The notes under the pieces were generated by a model. That model saw only the letters and a program-made list of their open reading frames with translations, did not search any database and was not told where the DNA came from. Below are positions 25,017 to 32,431 of a stretch of 33,813 bases of DNA, one piece after another. The DNA is from an uncultured Prevotella sp. (lineage in GTDB: Bacteria > Bacteroidota > Bacteroidia > Bacteroidales > Bacteroidaceae), in the NCBI GenBank assembly GCA_946614175.1, contig CAMOGP010000003.1, forward strand, positions 1-33,813, written 5' to 3'. The first letter of the stretch is position 1. The number at the start of each line of letters is the position of its first letter. The translations under genes and the position numbers were made by a program.

Positions 25017-26735
25017 ATGGAATGGTTTGTTAATCTATTTGCTAATACAAATTCGGTGGCGCACATCGCGTTGATATACGCCATCGTGATTGCCGTGGGT
25101 GTGTACCTCGGTAAAATAAAACTTTTTGGAATCTCATTGGGTGTCACCTTTGTGCTCTTCGCGGGTATCGTGGTGGGTCACATCTACAAGATCTACTGTC
25201 CGGAGTCAGAATTTGCTGCTCCGGGCGATACGCTGACCTTCATTCAGGACTTCGGATTGATTCTCTTTGTCTTCATGATAGGTCTGCAAGTAGGTCCTGG
25301 CTTCTTCGAGAGCTTTGGTAAGGCAGGTCTTAAACTCAACGCACTGGCTGCTTCGGCTATCGTGCTCAACATCGTAGTGATGTTTGCCTGCTACTTTATC
25401 TTCTTCTACCAGAAGCATGATGTCAACGATCTGCCTATGATGGTTGGTACCCTTTATGGTGCTGTGACCAACACCCCTGGTCTTGGTGCTGCCAACGAGG
25501 CCCTGAACTCAGTGTTTGGACAGTTGAACCTGCCCGTACCTCAGATTGCATCGGCCTATGCTTGTGCCTATCCTTTGGGTGTGCTTGGTATCATTGGTGC
25601 CACTATCCTGGTGCGTTATCTCTGTCGTGTGAAGCTCGAACAAGAAGAGGCTGTCCTTGAGGAGCAGGCTGGTGCCAATGCTAATCAGAAGCCTCACCAC
25701 ATGCACCTTGAGGTGTCTAACAAGTATCTTGAGGGCAAGACAGTGCTTCAGGTGCACAACTTCCTGAACCGTGATTTTGTGGTATCTCGTATTCTGCACG
25801 ATGGTCATGTGTCTATCCCTAATCGTGATACCGTGTTCCATGTGGGCGACCAGATGTATATCGTTTGTGCCGAGGCCGATTACGAGGCTATCGTTGCTTT
25901 CATCGGACCTGTTATCGAGGTTGACTGGGAACAGCAGGATCAGCCACTGGTTTCTAAGCGTGTACTGGTGACCAACCCCAAGATTAACGGTAAATCATTC
26001 GGTCAGATGCACTTCTCAAGTGTATATGGTGTCAATGTGACTCGTGTGACCCGTCACGGCATGGATATCTTCGCATCACCCAACCTTCCCTTGCAGGTAG
26101 GTGACCGTATTATGGTGGTAGGTCCTCAGGATGATGTTGACCGTGTGGCTAATATGATGGGCAACAGTATCAAGCGTCTGGATGCACCTAATATCGCTAC
26201 TATTTTCGTAGGTATCATCATTGGTATCATCTTCGGCTCACTGCCCTTCATCCCTGGCATGCCTCTGATGAAGCTGGGTATCGCTGGCGGTCCGCTGATT
26301 ATCGCCATCCTGATAGGTCGTTATGGCTATAAGATGAAGCTGGTGACCTATACCACCACTTCTGCTAATATGATGTTGCGCGAGATAGGACTGGTGCTCT
26401 TCCTTGCCTCTGTGGGTATTAAGGCAGGTGCCAACTTCTTTGATACGGTGATGACAGGCGATGGTGTGCTCTATGTGCTTACCGGTTTCCTTATCACTAT
26501 TATACCTATATTAATAGTAGGTCCTATTGCCCGTCGTATGAAGTTCAACTACTTCACCATCGCAGGTATGCTGGCCGGTACCTATACTGATCCCCCCGCA
26601 TTGGCTTATGCCAACAGCATCTGCTCTAAGGAGGCACCCGCAGTAGGCTATTCTACGGTTTATCCGTTTGCCATGTTCCTGCGCATCCTGACGGCTCAGC
26701 TCATTGTGCTGTTCTGCTGTGGGCAACTCTTTTAA
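25017..26735 (+). CDS. AspT/YidE-type transporter with two TrkA-C (RCK-C) domains
   Basis: A 572-residue membrane protein of the aspartate:alanine exchanger (AAE) family. It has two membrane blocks (residues 15-215 and 390-570), each with the YidE/YbjL duplication pattern ([39 protein letters not shown]). Between them are two TrkA-C regulatory domains ([46 protein letters not shown]). Conserved [13 protein letters not shown] and [12 protein letters not shown] are substrate-path segments by analogy to the family. Relatives exchange small carboxylates or amino acids; the substrate here is unknown, though genes for a sodium-pumping decarboxylase follow by 42 bp. Confidence 0.85.
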   Translation: MEWFVNLFANTNSVAHIALIYAIVIAVGVYLGKIKLFGISLGVTFVLFAGIVVGHIYKIYCPESEFAAPGDTLTFIQDFGLILFVFMIGLQVGPGFFESFGKAGLKLNALAASAIVLNIVVMFACYFIFFYQKHDVNDLPMMVGTLYGAVTNTPGLGAANEALNSVFGQLNLPVPQIASAYACAYPLGVLGIIGATILVRYLCRVKLEQEEAVLEEQAGANANQKPHHMHLEVSNKYLEGKTVLQVHNFLNRDFVVSRILHDGHVSIPNRDTVFHVGDQMYIVCAEADYEAIVAFIGPVIEVDWEQQDQPLVSKRVLVTNPKINGKSFGQMHFSSVYGVNVTRVTRHGMDIFASPNLPLQVGDRIMVVGPQDDVDRVANMMGNSIKRLDAPNIATIFVGIIIGIIFGSLPFIPGMPLMKLGIAGGPLIIAILIGRYGYKMKLVTYTTTSANMMLREIGLVLFLASVGIKAGANFFDTVMTGDGVLYVLTGFLITIIPILIVGPIARRMKFNYFTIAGMLAGTYTDPPALAYANSICSKEAPAVGYSTVYPFAMFLRILTAQLIVLFCCGQLF

Positions 26736-26777
26736 TGCTACGACCTATATAATAATACACGTTTAACAATTACCAAT

Positions 26778-27806
26778 ATGACAAGCTTAAGACTTATGCT
26801 AAGTTCGCTGACATTGCTTGGCTCGGTGGCGATGTTTGGACAAGGTGCCCGCAACATCGTCATCAGCGAGGTGATGACCAGCAACACGCAGAGCATTGAG
26901 GATGAGTTTGGTCATCGTGAGGCTTGGGTTGAGTTGGCCAATACATCTTACTCCACCTACAATGTGCGAGGTATGTATCTGACCACCAATCCCAAGGTCC
27001 TCGATGAATCGCTCTCTGCCCCTCAGCGCATCTCGATGATGAGTGTCATTCCTAATGGCGACGATCGCACCAATCTTGCTGCCCGTCATTATATGATGCT
27101 CTACTGTAACTCTAATCCTGCTCAGGGTAAGCTTCATCTATCTCTGCCTGTTGATAGTATAGGCTCCGTGTTTCTGGCGCTTTATAATGCCAATGGTGTA
27201 GAACTGATTGACTCAGTAACTGTGCCTACGCTTGGTGCTAACGAGAGTTATGCCCGTATTGATGGTCAATGGACGGTATGTGGAGTAGATGATGCTACTC
27301 CAGGTCATGACAACAAGGTTCAGGCTAACGCTGCCAAGGGAAAGATAGAGGAGTTCAAAGATAAGGATCCGCATGGTTTTGCTATGGCTATTATGGCTAT
27401 GGGCATTGTGTTTCTTTGTTTGGCTCTTTTGTGGATTTTCTTCACCGTATTTGGCATGATTATGCGTCATCTTGATACTGCCAAGAAGGTGGTTAACCAG
27501 CAACCTATCAAACCTATCACCAAGACTGTTGAGATGACGGCAGAGATAGGGCATAGGACCAGTAATCTCCTTCAGGAAGGTTTTGATAAGAAAGGTATTG
27601 ACATGGAGGTCTATATGGCAGTTATCGGCATGGCTCTCTCTCAGTACCAAGATAATATCCACGATGTGGAGAGTGGTATTATTACTATAAAACCCAAGGA
27701 CACTAGTTGGGATGATGAGTACACGCAGATGACTCAATTACACGACCCATTCCACCCTTCTGCCCCCCAAACTCAAATTATTCCTACAACCCCAGAATTA
27801 CACTAA
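26778..27806 (+). CDS. OadG-type decarboxylase gamma subunit with N-terminal lamin-tail-like domain
   Basis: A 342-residue membrane protein with a signal peptide (residues 1-23), then a likely lamin-tail (LTD) beta domain at about 25-175 (NIVISEVMTSN, REAWVELANTS, NGVELIDSVTVP, CGVDDATPGHDN). One membrane helix lies at 201-228 (FAMAIMAMGIVFLCLALLW), followed by a cytoplasmic tail. The helix plus following segment is the OadG pattern: it anchors the decarboxylase complex to the membrane. Classic OadG is about 80-100 residues, so the periplasmic LTD domain is an addition. It is 4 bp ahead of the biotin-carrier gene and is followed by the beta subunit. Confidence 0.82.
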   Translation: MTSLRLMLSSLTLLGSVAMFGQGARNIVISEVMTSNTQSIEDEFGHREAWVELANTSYSTYNVRGMYLTTNPKVLDESLSAPQRISMMSVIPNGDDRTNLAARHYMMLYCNSNPAQGKLHLSLPVDSIGSVFLALYNANGVELIDSVTVPTLGANESYARIDGQWTVCGVDDATPGHDNKVQANAAKGKIEEFKDKDPHGFAMAIMAMGIVFLCLALLWIFFTVFGMIMRHLDTAKKVVNQQPIKPITKTVEMTAEIGHRTSNLLQEGFDKKGIDMEVYMAVIGMALSQYQDNIHDVESGIITIKPKDTSWDDEYTQMTQLHDPFHPSAPQTQIIPTTPELH

Positions 27807-27810
27807 ACCT

Positions 27811-28266
27811 ATGAACAAATATCAATACAAGGTAAAAGGCGTAGACTACGAAGTAGAAATCGCCGAAGTAGAAGGCAATATTGCTAAAGTAAATGTCAAT
27901 GGCATCCCCTTTGAAGTGGAGCTCCAGAAACCTATCAATGCTGCTAAGCATCCCACGATGGGAACCCCCAAGGTTCAGACTCCTCAGTCAACGGCTCCTG
28001 CAGCTAAACCTATAATTGCTCAGCCTTCAGAAAATCCAGCTGTTCCTGTCGCTGGTATATCTGTTAAGGCTCCCTTGCCAGGTACTATCACCGATATCCG
28101 TGTGCAGGTTGGTCAGCAGGTCAATGCTGGTGATATCGTGTTGGTGCTCGAGGCTATGAAGATGCAGAATAATATTGAGGCCGAGGCTACTGGAAAGGTG
28201 ACCTCTATCTTAGTGAAACAAGGTGACAGCGTGATGGAAGGTTCTGTACTACTTACCATTGGATAA
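27811..28266 (+). CDS. Biotin carboxyl carrier protein of sodium-pumping decarboxylase
   Basis: A 151-residue protein. Residues 1-42 form a small beta region (YQYKVKGVDYEVEI), a Pro/Ala-rich flexible linker covers 50-80, and the biotinyl domain covers 83-151 with EAMKMQN (biotin-accepting Lys117) and the upstream APLPGTITDIRVQVG. It shuttles carboxyl groups from the carboxyltransferase to the membrane beta subunit. Neighbours (OadG-like before, beta subunit after) identify it as the decarboxylase carrier rather than AccB of acetyl-CoA carboxylase. Confidence 0.92.
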   Translation: MNKYQYKVKGVDYEVEIAEVEGNIAKVNVNGIPFEVELQKPINAAKHPTMGTPKVQTPQSTAPAAKPIIAQPSENPAVPVAGISVKAPLPGTITDIRVQVGQQVNAGDIVLVLEAMKMQNNIEAEATGKVTSILVKQGDSVMEGSVLLTIG

Positions 28267-28275
28267 TTGATAATT

Positions 28276-29427
28276 ATGTTCCAGTTTATCATTGACAATT
28301 TCAATGAGTTTCTCACCTATACAGGCTTTGCTAATGCATCGGTGGGCAACTTGCTTATGATTGTAGTAGGTGCAGTTTTTATCTATCTGGCTATCAAGAA
28401 AGATTTCGAGCCCCTGCTGCTGGTGCCTATTGGCCTGGGTATTATCTTGGGAAATATTCCCTTCCGATCTGATGCTGGTTTGGAGATTGGTCTCTATGAA
28501 GACAACTCCGTGCTGAATATCTTCTATCAGGGTGTGCGCCAAGGTTGGTATCCGCCACTTATCTTCTTGGGTATTGGCGCTATGACCGACTTTTCGGCTT
28601 TGTTGGCAAATCCTAAGTTGATGCTCATTGGAGCTGCGGCCCAGTTTGGTATCTTTGGTGCCTACATGCTGGCATTGGCCTTTGGCTTCGAACCCAATCA
28701 GGCTGCAGGTATTGCTATTATCGGTGGTGCCGATGGACCTACCGCCATCTTCCTCTCTTCTAAGTTGTCACCCAACCTCATGGGTGCTATTGCTGTTTGT
28801 GCCTATAGTTATATGGCGCTTGTACCACTGATTCAGCCCCCTTTGATGCGTCTGCTCACCACAAAGAAAGAGCGTGTCATTAAGATGAAACCCTCTCGTC
28901 AGGTCAGTCAGACCGAGCGTATCCTGTTTCCCATCATTGGTCTCTTAATTACGACCTTCATCGTGCCTTCAGCTTTGCCTCTATTGGGTATGCTGTTCTT
29001 TGGAAATCTGCTGAAAGAGAGTGGTAAGACCACTCGTTTGGCCAAGACGGCAGGCAATGCCCTGAATGATATCGTCGTGGTGTTGTTGGGTCTCACAGTA
29101 GGCTGTTCTACGCAGGCCAGCGAGTTTCTTACTCTTAACACCGTGTTTATCTTTGCCATTGGTGCCTTTGCTTTTGCTTTAGCTACCGCCAGTGGCGTAT
29201 GCTTCGTTAAGTTTATGAACCTCTTCCTGCCAAAGGATAAGAAGTTGAACCCGCTGATTGGTAATGCTGGTGTCAGTGCCGTTCCTATGGCAGCCCGTAT
29301 CAGCAATAATATGGGTCTGGAGTATGACCGTCACAACTTCCTCCTGATGCACGCTATGGGGCCAAATGTGGCTGGTGTCATCGGTTCTGCTGTTGCAGCT
29401 GGTGCTCTTCTAGGTTTCTTGTCGTGA
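28276..29427 (+). CDS. Sodium-ion-translocating decarboxylase beta subunit
   Basis: An integral membrane protein that decarboxylates carboxybiotin and exports Na+. It has 383 residues from the ATG at 28276 (MFQFIIDNFNEF); the track's start is a TTG three codons earlier. About 9-11 membrane helices are predicted. The conserved GIAIIGGADGPTAIFLSSKL holds the Asp needed for Na+ and proton transfer in the OadB/MmdB/GcdB family; VVLLGLTVGCSTQA and PLIGNAGVSAVPMAAR are also family blocks. Which acid is decarboxylated (methylmalonyl-CoA, oxaloacetate) is unknown because no alpha subunit is nearby. A strong terminator follows. Confidence 0.94.
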   Translation: MFQFIIDNFNEFLTYTGFANASVGNLLMIVVGAVFIYLAIKKDFEPLLLVPIGLGIILGNIPFRSDAGLEIGLYEDNSVLNIFYQGVRQGWYPPLIFLGIGAMTDFSALLANPKLMLIGAAAQFGIFGAYMLALAFGFEPNQAAGIAIIGGADGPTAIFLSSKLSPNLMGAIAVCAYSYMALVPLIQPPLMRLLTTKKERVIKMKPSRQVSQTERILFPIIGLLITTFIVPSALPLLGMLFFGNLLKESGKTTRLAKTAGNALNDIVVVLLGLTVGCSTQASEFLTLNTVFIFAIGAFAFALATASGVCFVKFMNLFLPKDKKLNPLIGNAGVSAVPMAARISNNMGLEYDRHNFLLMHAMGPNVAGVIGSAVAAGALLGFLS

Positions 29428-29446
29428 TTATTAGCTTCAAATATCA

Positions 29447-29487
29447 TGAGCCGCAATCTCTAATGTGATTGCGGCTCACTTTTTTTA
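29447..29487 (+). terminator. Intrinsic terminator after the decarboxylase operon
   Basis: An 11-bp perfect stem (GAGCCGCAATC / GATTGCGGCTC) with an 8-nt loop, followed by ACTTTTTTT, 20 bp after the beta-subunit stop. Confidence 0.92.
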
Positions 29488-29523
29488 TTCTGCTAATAGG
29501 GAGGGGGAGGATCTTTTTATTGA

Positions 29524-29562
29524 AACAAAAAAAGAGGATATATCACTAAGATATATCCTCAA
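29524..29562 (-). terminator. Intrinsic terminator of the small lipoprotein gene
   Basis: An 11-bp stem (GAGGATATATC / GATATATCCTC) with a 5-nt loop. On the minus strand it is followed by a T7 run. It lies about 20 bp after the stop of the 59-aa lipoprotein gene. Confidence 0.88.
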
Positions 29563-29582
29563 GTTTCCTTTAGTTCGCTAAA

Positions 29583-29762
29583 TTACTCAGCAACAACAGC
29601 TGTGTCAGCAGCAGTAGTGTCAACTGTAGCAGTAGTGTCAACGGCAACAGTAGTGTCTACCTCAGCGATTGAATCTGTAGCAACCTCCTCAGCGGGTTTG
29701 TTACCATTACCACAAGCTACGAACATAGCTGCAACTGCGAACATAAATGCAATCTTTTTCAT
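29583..29762 (-). CDS. Small lipoprotein, 59 aa, with VDTT repeats
   Basis: This gene is too short for the ORF track. ATG at 29762 opens a 59-residue frame: signal peptide MKKIAFMFAVAAMFVAC with lipobox FVAC (Cys17), then a short, acidic, threonine-rich mature part with repeats EVDTTV-AVDTTA-TVDTTA. No domain is recognised. A TACCTTTG promoter box and a dedicated terminator flank it, so it is a complete single-gene unit and may be well expressed. It could be a cell-surface or periplasmic lipopeptide; the repeated low-complexity mature part gives no hint of enzymatic function. Confidence 0.85.
   Translation of the reverse strand: MKKIAFMFAVAAMFVACGNGNKPAEEVATDSIAEVDTTVAVDTTATVDTTAADTAVVAE
29611..29664. 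repeat. Three 18-bp tandem repeats inside the small lipoprotein gene
   Basis: Units GCAGTAGTGTCAACTGTA (29611), GCAGTAGTGTCAACGGCA (29629) and a diverged ACAGTAGTGTCTACCTCA (29647). Each encodes one hexapeptide of the VDTT type, so copy number could vary between strains without a frameshift. Confidence 0.8.
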
Positions 29763-29815
29763 TTCTTTTTTGCTTTTTAAAACTGTAAAACAATCATTTG
29801 TTTATTAAAACGATG

Positions 29816-29823
29816 CAAAGGTA
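29816..29823 (-). promoter_or_regulatory. -7 box of the small lipoprotein gene
   Basis: Minus strand TACCTTTG, 53 bp upstream of the ATG. No clear TTTG at -33 is seen in the T-rich sequence behind it. The rest of the 258-bp gap to mtaB is AT-rich, with no further gene or repeat seen. Confidence 0.55.
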
Positions 29824-29992
29824 TACATTTTTTTGATACGATGATACATTTTTTTCAATTTTTTTTTGATGTTTTTTGTAACATTTTTATAAAACACTGT
29901 AAATCAATAAGATACGAAATGTTAAAAATAGTATATAAACAACACTTAAATGAAATTAAGACAAAAAAGCGTGTTTTTCGCTAATTAATGCG

Positions 29993-30000
29993 TACCTTTG
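29993..30000 (+). promoter_or_regulatory. -7 box of mtaB
   Basis: TACCTTTG 20 bp upstream of the mtaB ATG. A convincing -33 TTTG is not visible at the expected distance (a TTTTTCG run lies nearer), so the call rests on the -7 box and its position. Confidence 0.55.
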
Positions 30001-30020
30001 CAACATAGAAGATTAATGAT

Positions 30021-31361
30021 ATGATAGATACATCAGCCTTTCAAGGCAAAACAGCCGTATATTATACCCTAGGGTGTAAGTTGAATTTTTCTGAGACATC
30101 CACTTTTGGCAGGTTATTACAGGAGTTAGGTGTTCGTACAGTCCATAAGGGTGAACTGGCGGACATCTGTCTGATAAATACCTGTTCGGTTACCGATGTG
30201 TCCGATCATAAATGTCGTCAGGCTATCCATAGATTGGTGCGTGAGAATCCTGGTGCCTTTGTTGTAGTGACCGGATGCTATGCCCAGTTGGAAGCCGAGG
30301 CTGTGAGCAAGATAGAGGGTGTAAGCCTGGTATTGGGCTCCAACGAGAAAGCAAATCTCGTGCAGTTCCTGTCAGAGGCCTTTGTTAATCGCAGTTCCAT
30401 CGCGACATACAAGACCGAGAAAACCAAAGATATCAAGACTTTTGCACCGTCTTGTTCAAGAGGAAACCGTACGCGCTATTTTCTGAAGGTGCAGGATGGC
30501 TGTGACTATTTCTGTACCTATTGTACAATCCCGTACGCGCGCGGGTTCAGTCGTAATCCAACGATAGCCTCGCTGGTGGCACAGGCCCAACAGGCTGCAG
30601 CAGAGGGAGGCAAGGAAATCGTGCTAACGGGGGTGAATATAGGCGACTTCGGCAAGACCACAGGGGAGAAGTTCATTGATTTGGTTAAAGCCCTTGATCG
30701 TATAGAGGGCATCCGTCGTTATCGTATCAGCAGTCTGGAACCCGACCTGCTGAGCGACGAGCTTATAGACTACTGTGCCAAAGAGAGTCGTGCCTTTATG
30801 CCTCATTTCCATATCCCCTTGCAAAGCGGAAACGACGAAGTGCTGCGCCTGATGCATCGTCATTACGACCGACAACTTTTTGCAGATAAGATACTGCGTA
30901 TTAAGGAACAGATGCCTGATGCCTTTATCGGTGTGGATGTGATGGTGGGATGCCGTGGTGAGACCCCCGAATGTTTCGAGGATGGGTATGAGTTTATCAG
31001 GTCGTTGCCCATTACCCAATTGCATGTTTTCCCTTACTCAGAGCGTCCGGGTACGTCGGCTCTGAAGATAGACTATGTGGTGCCTGAGAAGGAAAAGAAG
31101 CAGCGTAGTAAGAGATTGCTGGAACTCTCTGACGAGAAGACTGTCAGTTTCTATGAGCAGTTTATCGGTCAGGAGGCTGAGGTACTCTTTGAGAAGGCTA
31201 CGCGCGGACGTGCCATGCATGGGTTTACCAAAAACTATATCCGCGTAGAACTGTTGCCTTCTGATGCCAAACCTGAGTATGACAATGAACTGATCAGGGT
31301 GCGTATGGGAGATTTTAATCATGACAAGACCGCATTAAATGCAACAATCATCAATGGATAA
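30021..31361 (+). CDS. mtaB: tRNA t6A37 methylthiotransferase MtaB
   Basis: Radical-SAM enzyme that adds a methylthio group to N6-threonylcarbamoyladenosine at tRNA position 37. It has 446 residues. The N-terminal UPF0004 domain carries three cluster cysteines (Cys19 in TLGCKLNFSE, Cys55 in NTCSVTD, Cys86 in TGCYAQ). The radical-SAM motif is CDYFCTYC (Cys161/165/168), followed by IPYARGFSRNP, then IVLTGVNIGDFG and HIPLQSGNDEVLRLMHRHY. The C-terminal segment from about 380 is TRAM-like. CKLNxxE and the absence of an RNA-targeting insertion fit MtaB rather than MiaB or RimO. The stop overlaps the glycosyltransferase start by 8 bp. Confidence 0.93.
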   Translation: MIDTSAFQGKTAVYYTLGCKLNFSETSTFGRLLQELGVRTVHKGELADICLINTCSVTDVSDHKCRQAIHRLVRENPGAFVVVTGCYAQLEAEAVSKIEGVSLVLGSNEKANLVQFLSEAFVNRSSIATYKTEKTKDIKTFAPSCSRGNRTRYFLKVQDGCDYFCTYCTIPYARGFSRNPTIASLVAQAQQAAAEGGKEIVLTGVNIGDFGKTTGEKFIDLVKALDRIEGIRRYRISSLEPDLLSDELIDYCAKESRAFMPHFHIPLQSGNDEVLRLMHRHYDRQLFADKILRIKEQMPDAFIGVDVMVGCRGETPECFEDGYEFIRSLPITQLHVFPYSERPGTSALKIDYVVPEKEKKQRSKRLLELSDEKTVSFYEQFIGQEAEVLFEKATRGRAMHGFTKNYIRVELLPSDAKPEYDNELIRVRMGDFNHDKTALNATIING

Positions 31362-32376
31362 GTTAGCTATTGTTATCTTAAACTGGAATGGCGCCAACAT
31401 GCTCCGCCAGTATCTGCCCAGCGTATTGGAATATTCAAGGGACGAGGCCGTGGTCTATGTAGCTGATAACGCCTCTACAGATGAGAGTATCACCTTGTTG
31501 AAGGAACTGTTCCCTGAAGTGAAGTTGATCCTGCTGGAAAAGAACTGGGGCTTTGCTGAGGGCTATAACAAAGCCCTGGAACAGGTTGATGCCGAGTATT
31601 ATCTGCTGCTGAATAGCGATATAGAGGTAACCAAAGGATGGCTGACGCCCCTGCTTGCATTTATGGACGCACATGCTGAGGTTGCAGCTTGTCAACCCAA
31701 ACTATTGAGCATTTATCAGCGCGACAGTTTTGAGTATGCAGGTGCATGCGGTGGCTATCTGGACCGTTATGGATATCCGTTCTGCCGCGGAAGAGTCTTT
31801 GATGTTGTCGAGAAAGACCAAGGACAATATGATGAGCCTGCAAAGATACATTGGGCTACAGGTGCAGCTCTCCTCGTGCGTGCGCGTATATATAAAGAGG
31901 TGGGCGGACTGGATGGCCGCTTCTTTGCCCATCAGGAAGAGATTGAGATGTGCTGGCGTATGCGTATCCGCGGTTACCAGCTCTACTGTCTGCCTGAGAG
32001 TAAAGTCTATCATGTAGGAGGTGGTACGCTGCCAAAGTCGAACCCCATGAAGACCTACCTGAATTTCCGCAATAACCTGACGATGCTGTACAAGTGCCTG
32101 CCAGAGAAAGACCTGAAGTCCGTGATGCGCTGGCGCTGGTTCCTGGATTACCTGGCTGCTTTCCAGACGCTGTTGCTGAAGCGTAACGTGGGCGACTTCA
32201 AAGCCATTTTCAGAGCCCGTCGCGACTTTAAGCGCTGGCGCAGGGATTTTAAAAACGACCGTCAGCAGATTCAGCAAAGTAGGGTAGCTGCCCATGATGC
32301 AGAGTTCGCGCCATTCCTGTTGCTTTGGCGATACTATGCAAAAGGCTGTAAGACGTTCAGTCAGTTAGGACAATAA
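31354..32376 (+). CDS. Family 2 glycosyltransferase
   Basis: A 340-residue GT-A glycosyltransferase from ATG 31354 (MDKLAIVILNWNG); an ATG five codons earlier at 31339 is also possible. Motifs: nucleotide-binding VILNWNGANML and YVADNASTDES, WGFAEGYNKAL, the metal-binding DxD-like LLLNSDIEV, CQPKLL, and the acceptor-site region GRFFAHQEEIEMCWRMRIRGY. The layout matches the rhamnosyltransferase-like (WbbL) group of GT2 enzymes that build surface polysaccharides. A basic C-terminal stretch (RARRDFKRWRRDFKNDRQ) may sit on the membrane. Donor and acceptor cannot be told from sequence. Confidence 0.9.
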   Translation: MDKLAIVILNWNGANMLRQYLPSVLEYSRDEAVVYVADNASTDESITLLKELFPEVKLILLEKNWGFAEGYNKALEQVDAEYYLLLNSDIEVTKGWLTPLLAFMDAHAEVAACQPKLLSIYQRDSFEYAGACGGYLDRYGYPFCRGRVFDVVEKDQGQYDEPAKIHWATGAALLVRARIYKEVGGLDGRFFAHQEEIEMCWRMRIRGYQLYCLPESKVYHVGGGTLPKSNPMKTYLNFRNNLTMLYKCLPEKDLKSVMRWRWFLDYLAAFQTLLLKRNVGDFKAIFRARRDFKRWRRDFKNDRQQIQQSRVAAHDAEFAPFLLLWRYYAKGCKTFSQLGQ

Positions 32377-32378
32377 AA

Positions 32379-32415
32379 ACAAGCGGCACTCATTTTCCAA
32401 TGGGTGCCGCTTTTG
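32379..32415. terminator. Bidirectional terminator between glycosyltransferase and beta-galactosidase genes
   Basis: A stem of about 12 bp with one G-T pair (AGCGGCACTCATT / AATGGGTGCCGCT) and a 4-nt loop. Flanking T runs lie on both strands (TTTTGTTGT on plus, GTTTTTATT on minus), between convergent stops. Confidence 0.88.
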
Positions 32416-32431
32416 TTGTATTGCCTTTCCT

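Noticed and set aside
27213-27737. 174-aa minus-strand ORF opposite the OadG-like gene
   Set aside because: Histidine-rich shadow frame; the sense strand has a signal peptide, membrane helix and operon context.
29428-29582. Possible small RNA between two hairpins
   Set aside because: The hairpins are explained as terminators of the flanking opposing genes, and no promoter is visible between them.
31702-32295. 197-aa minus-strand ORF inside the glycosyltransferase gene
   Set aside because: Lies wholly within a convincing GT2 gene, with no signal sequence or family pattern.
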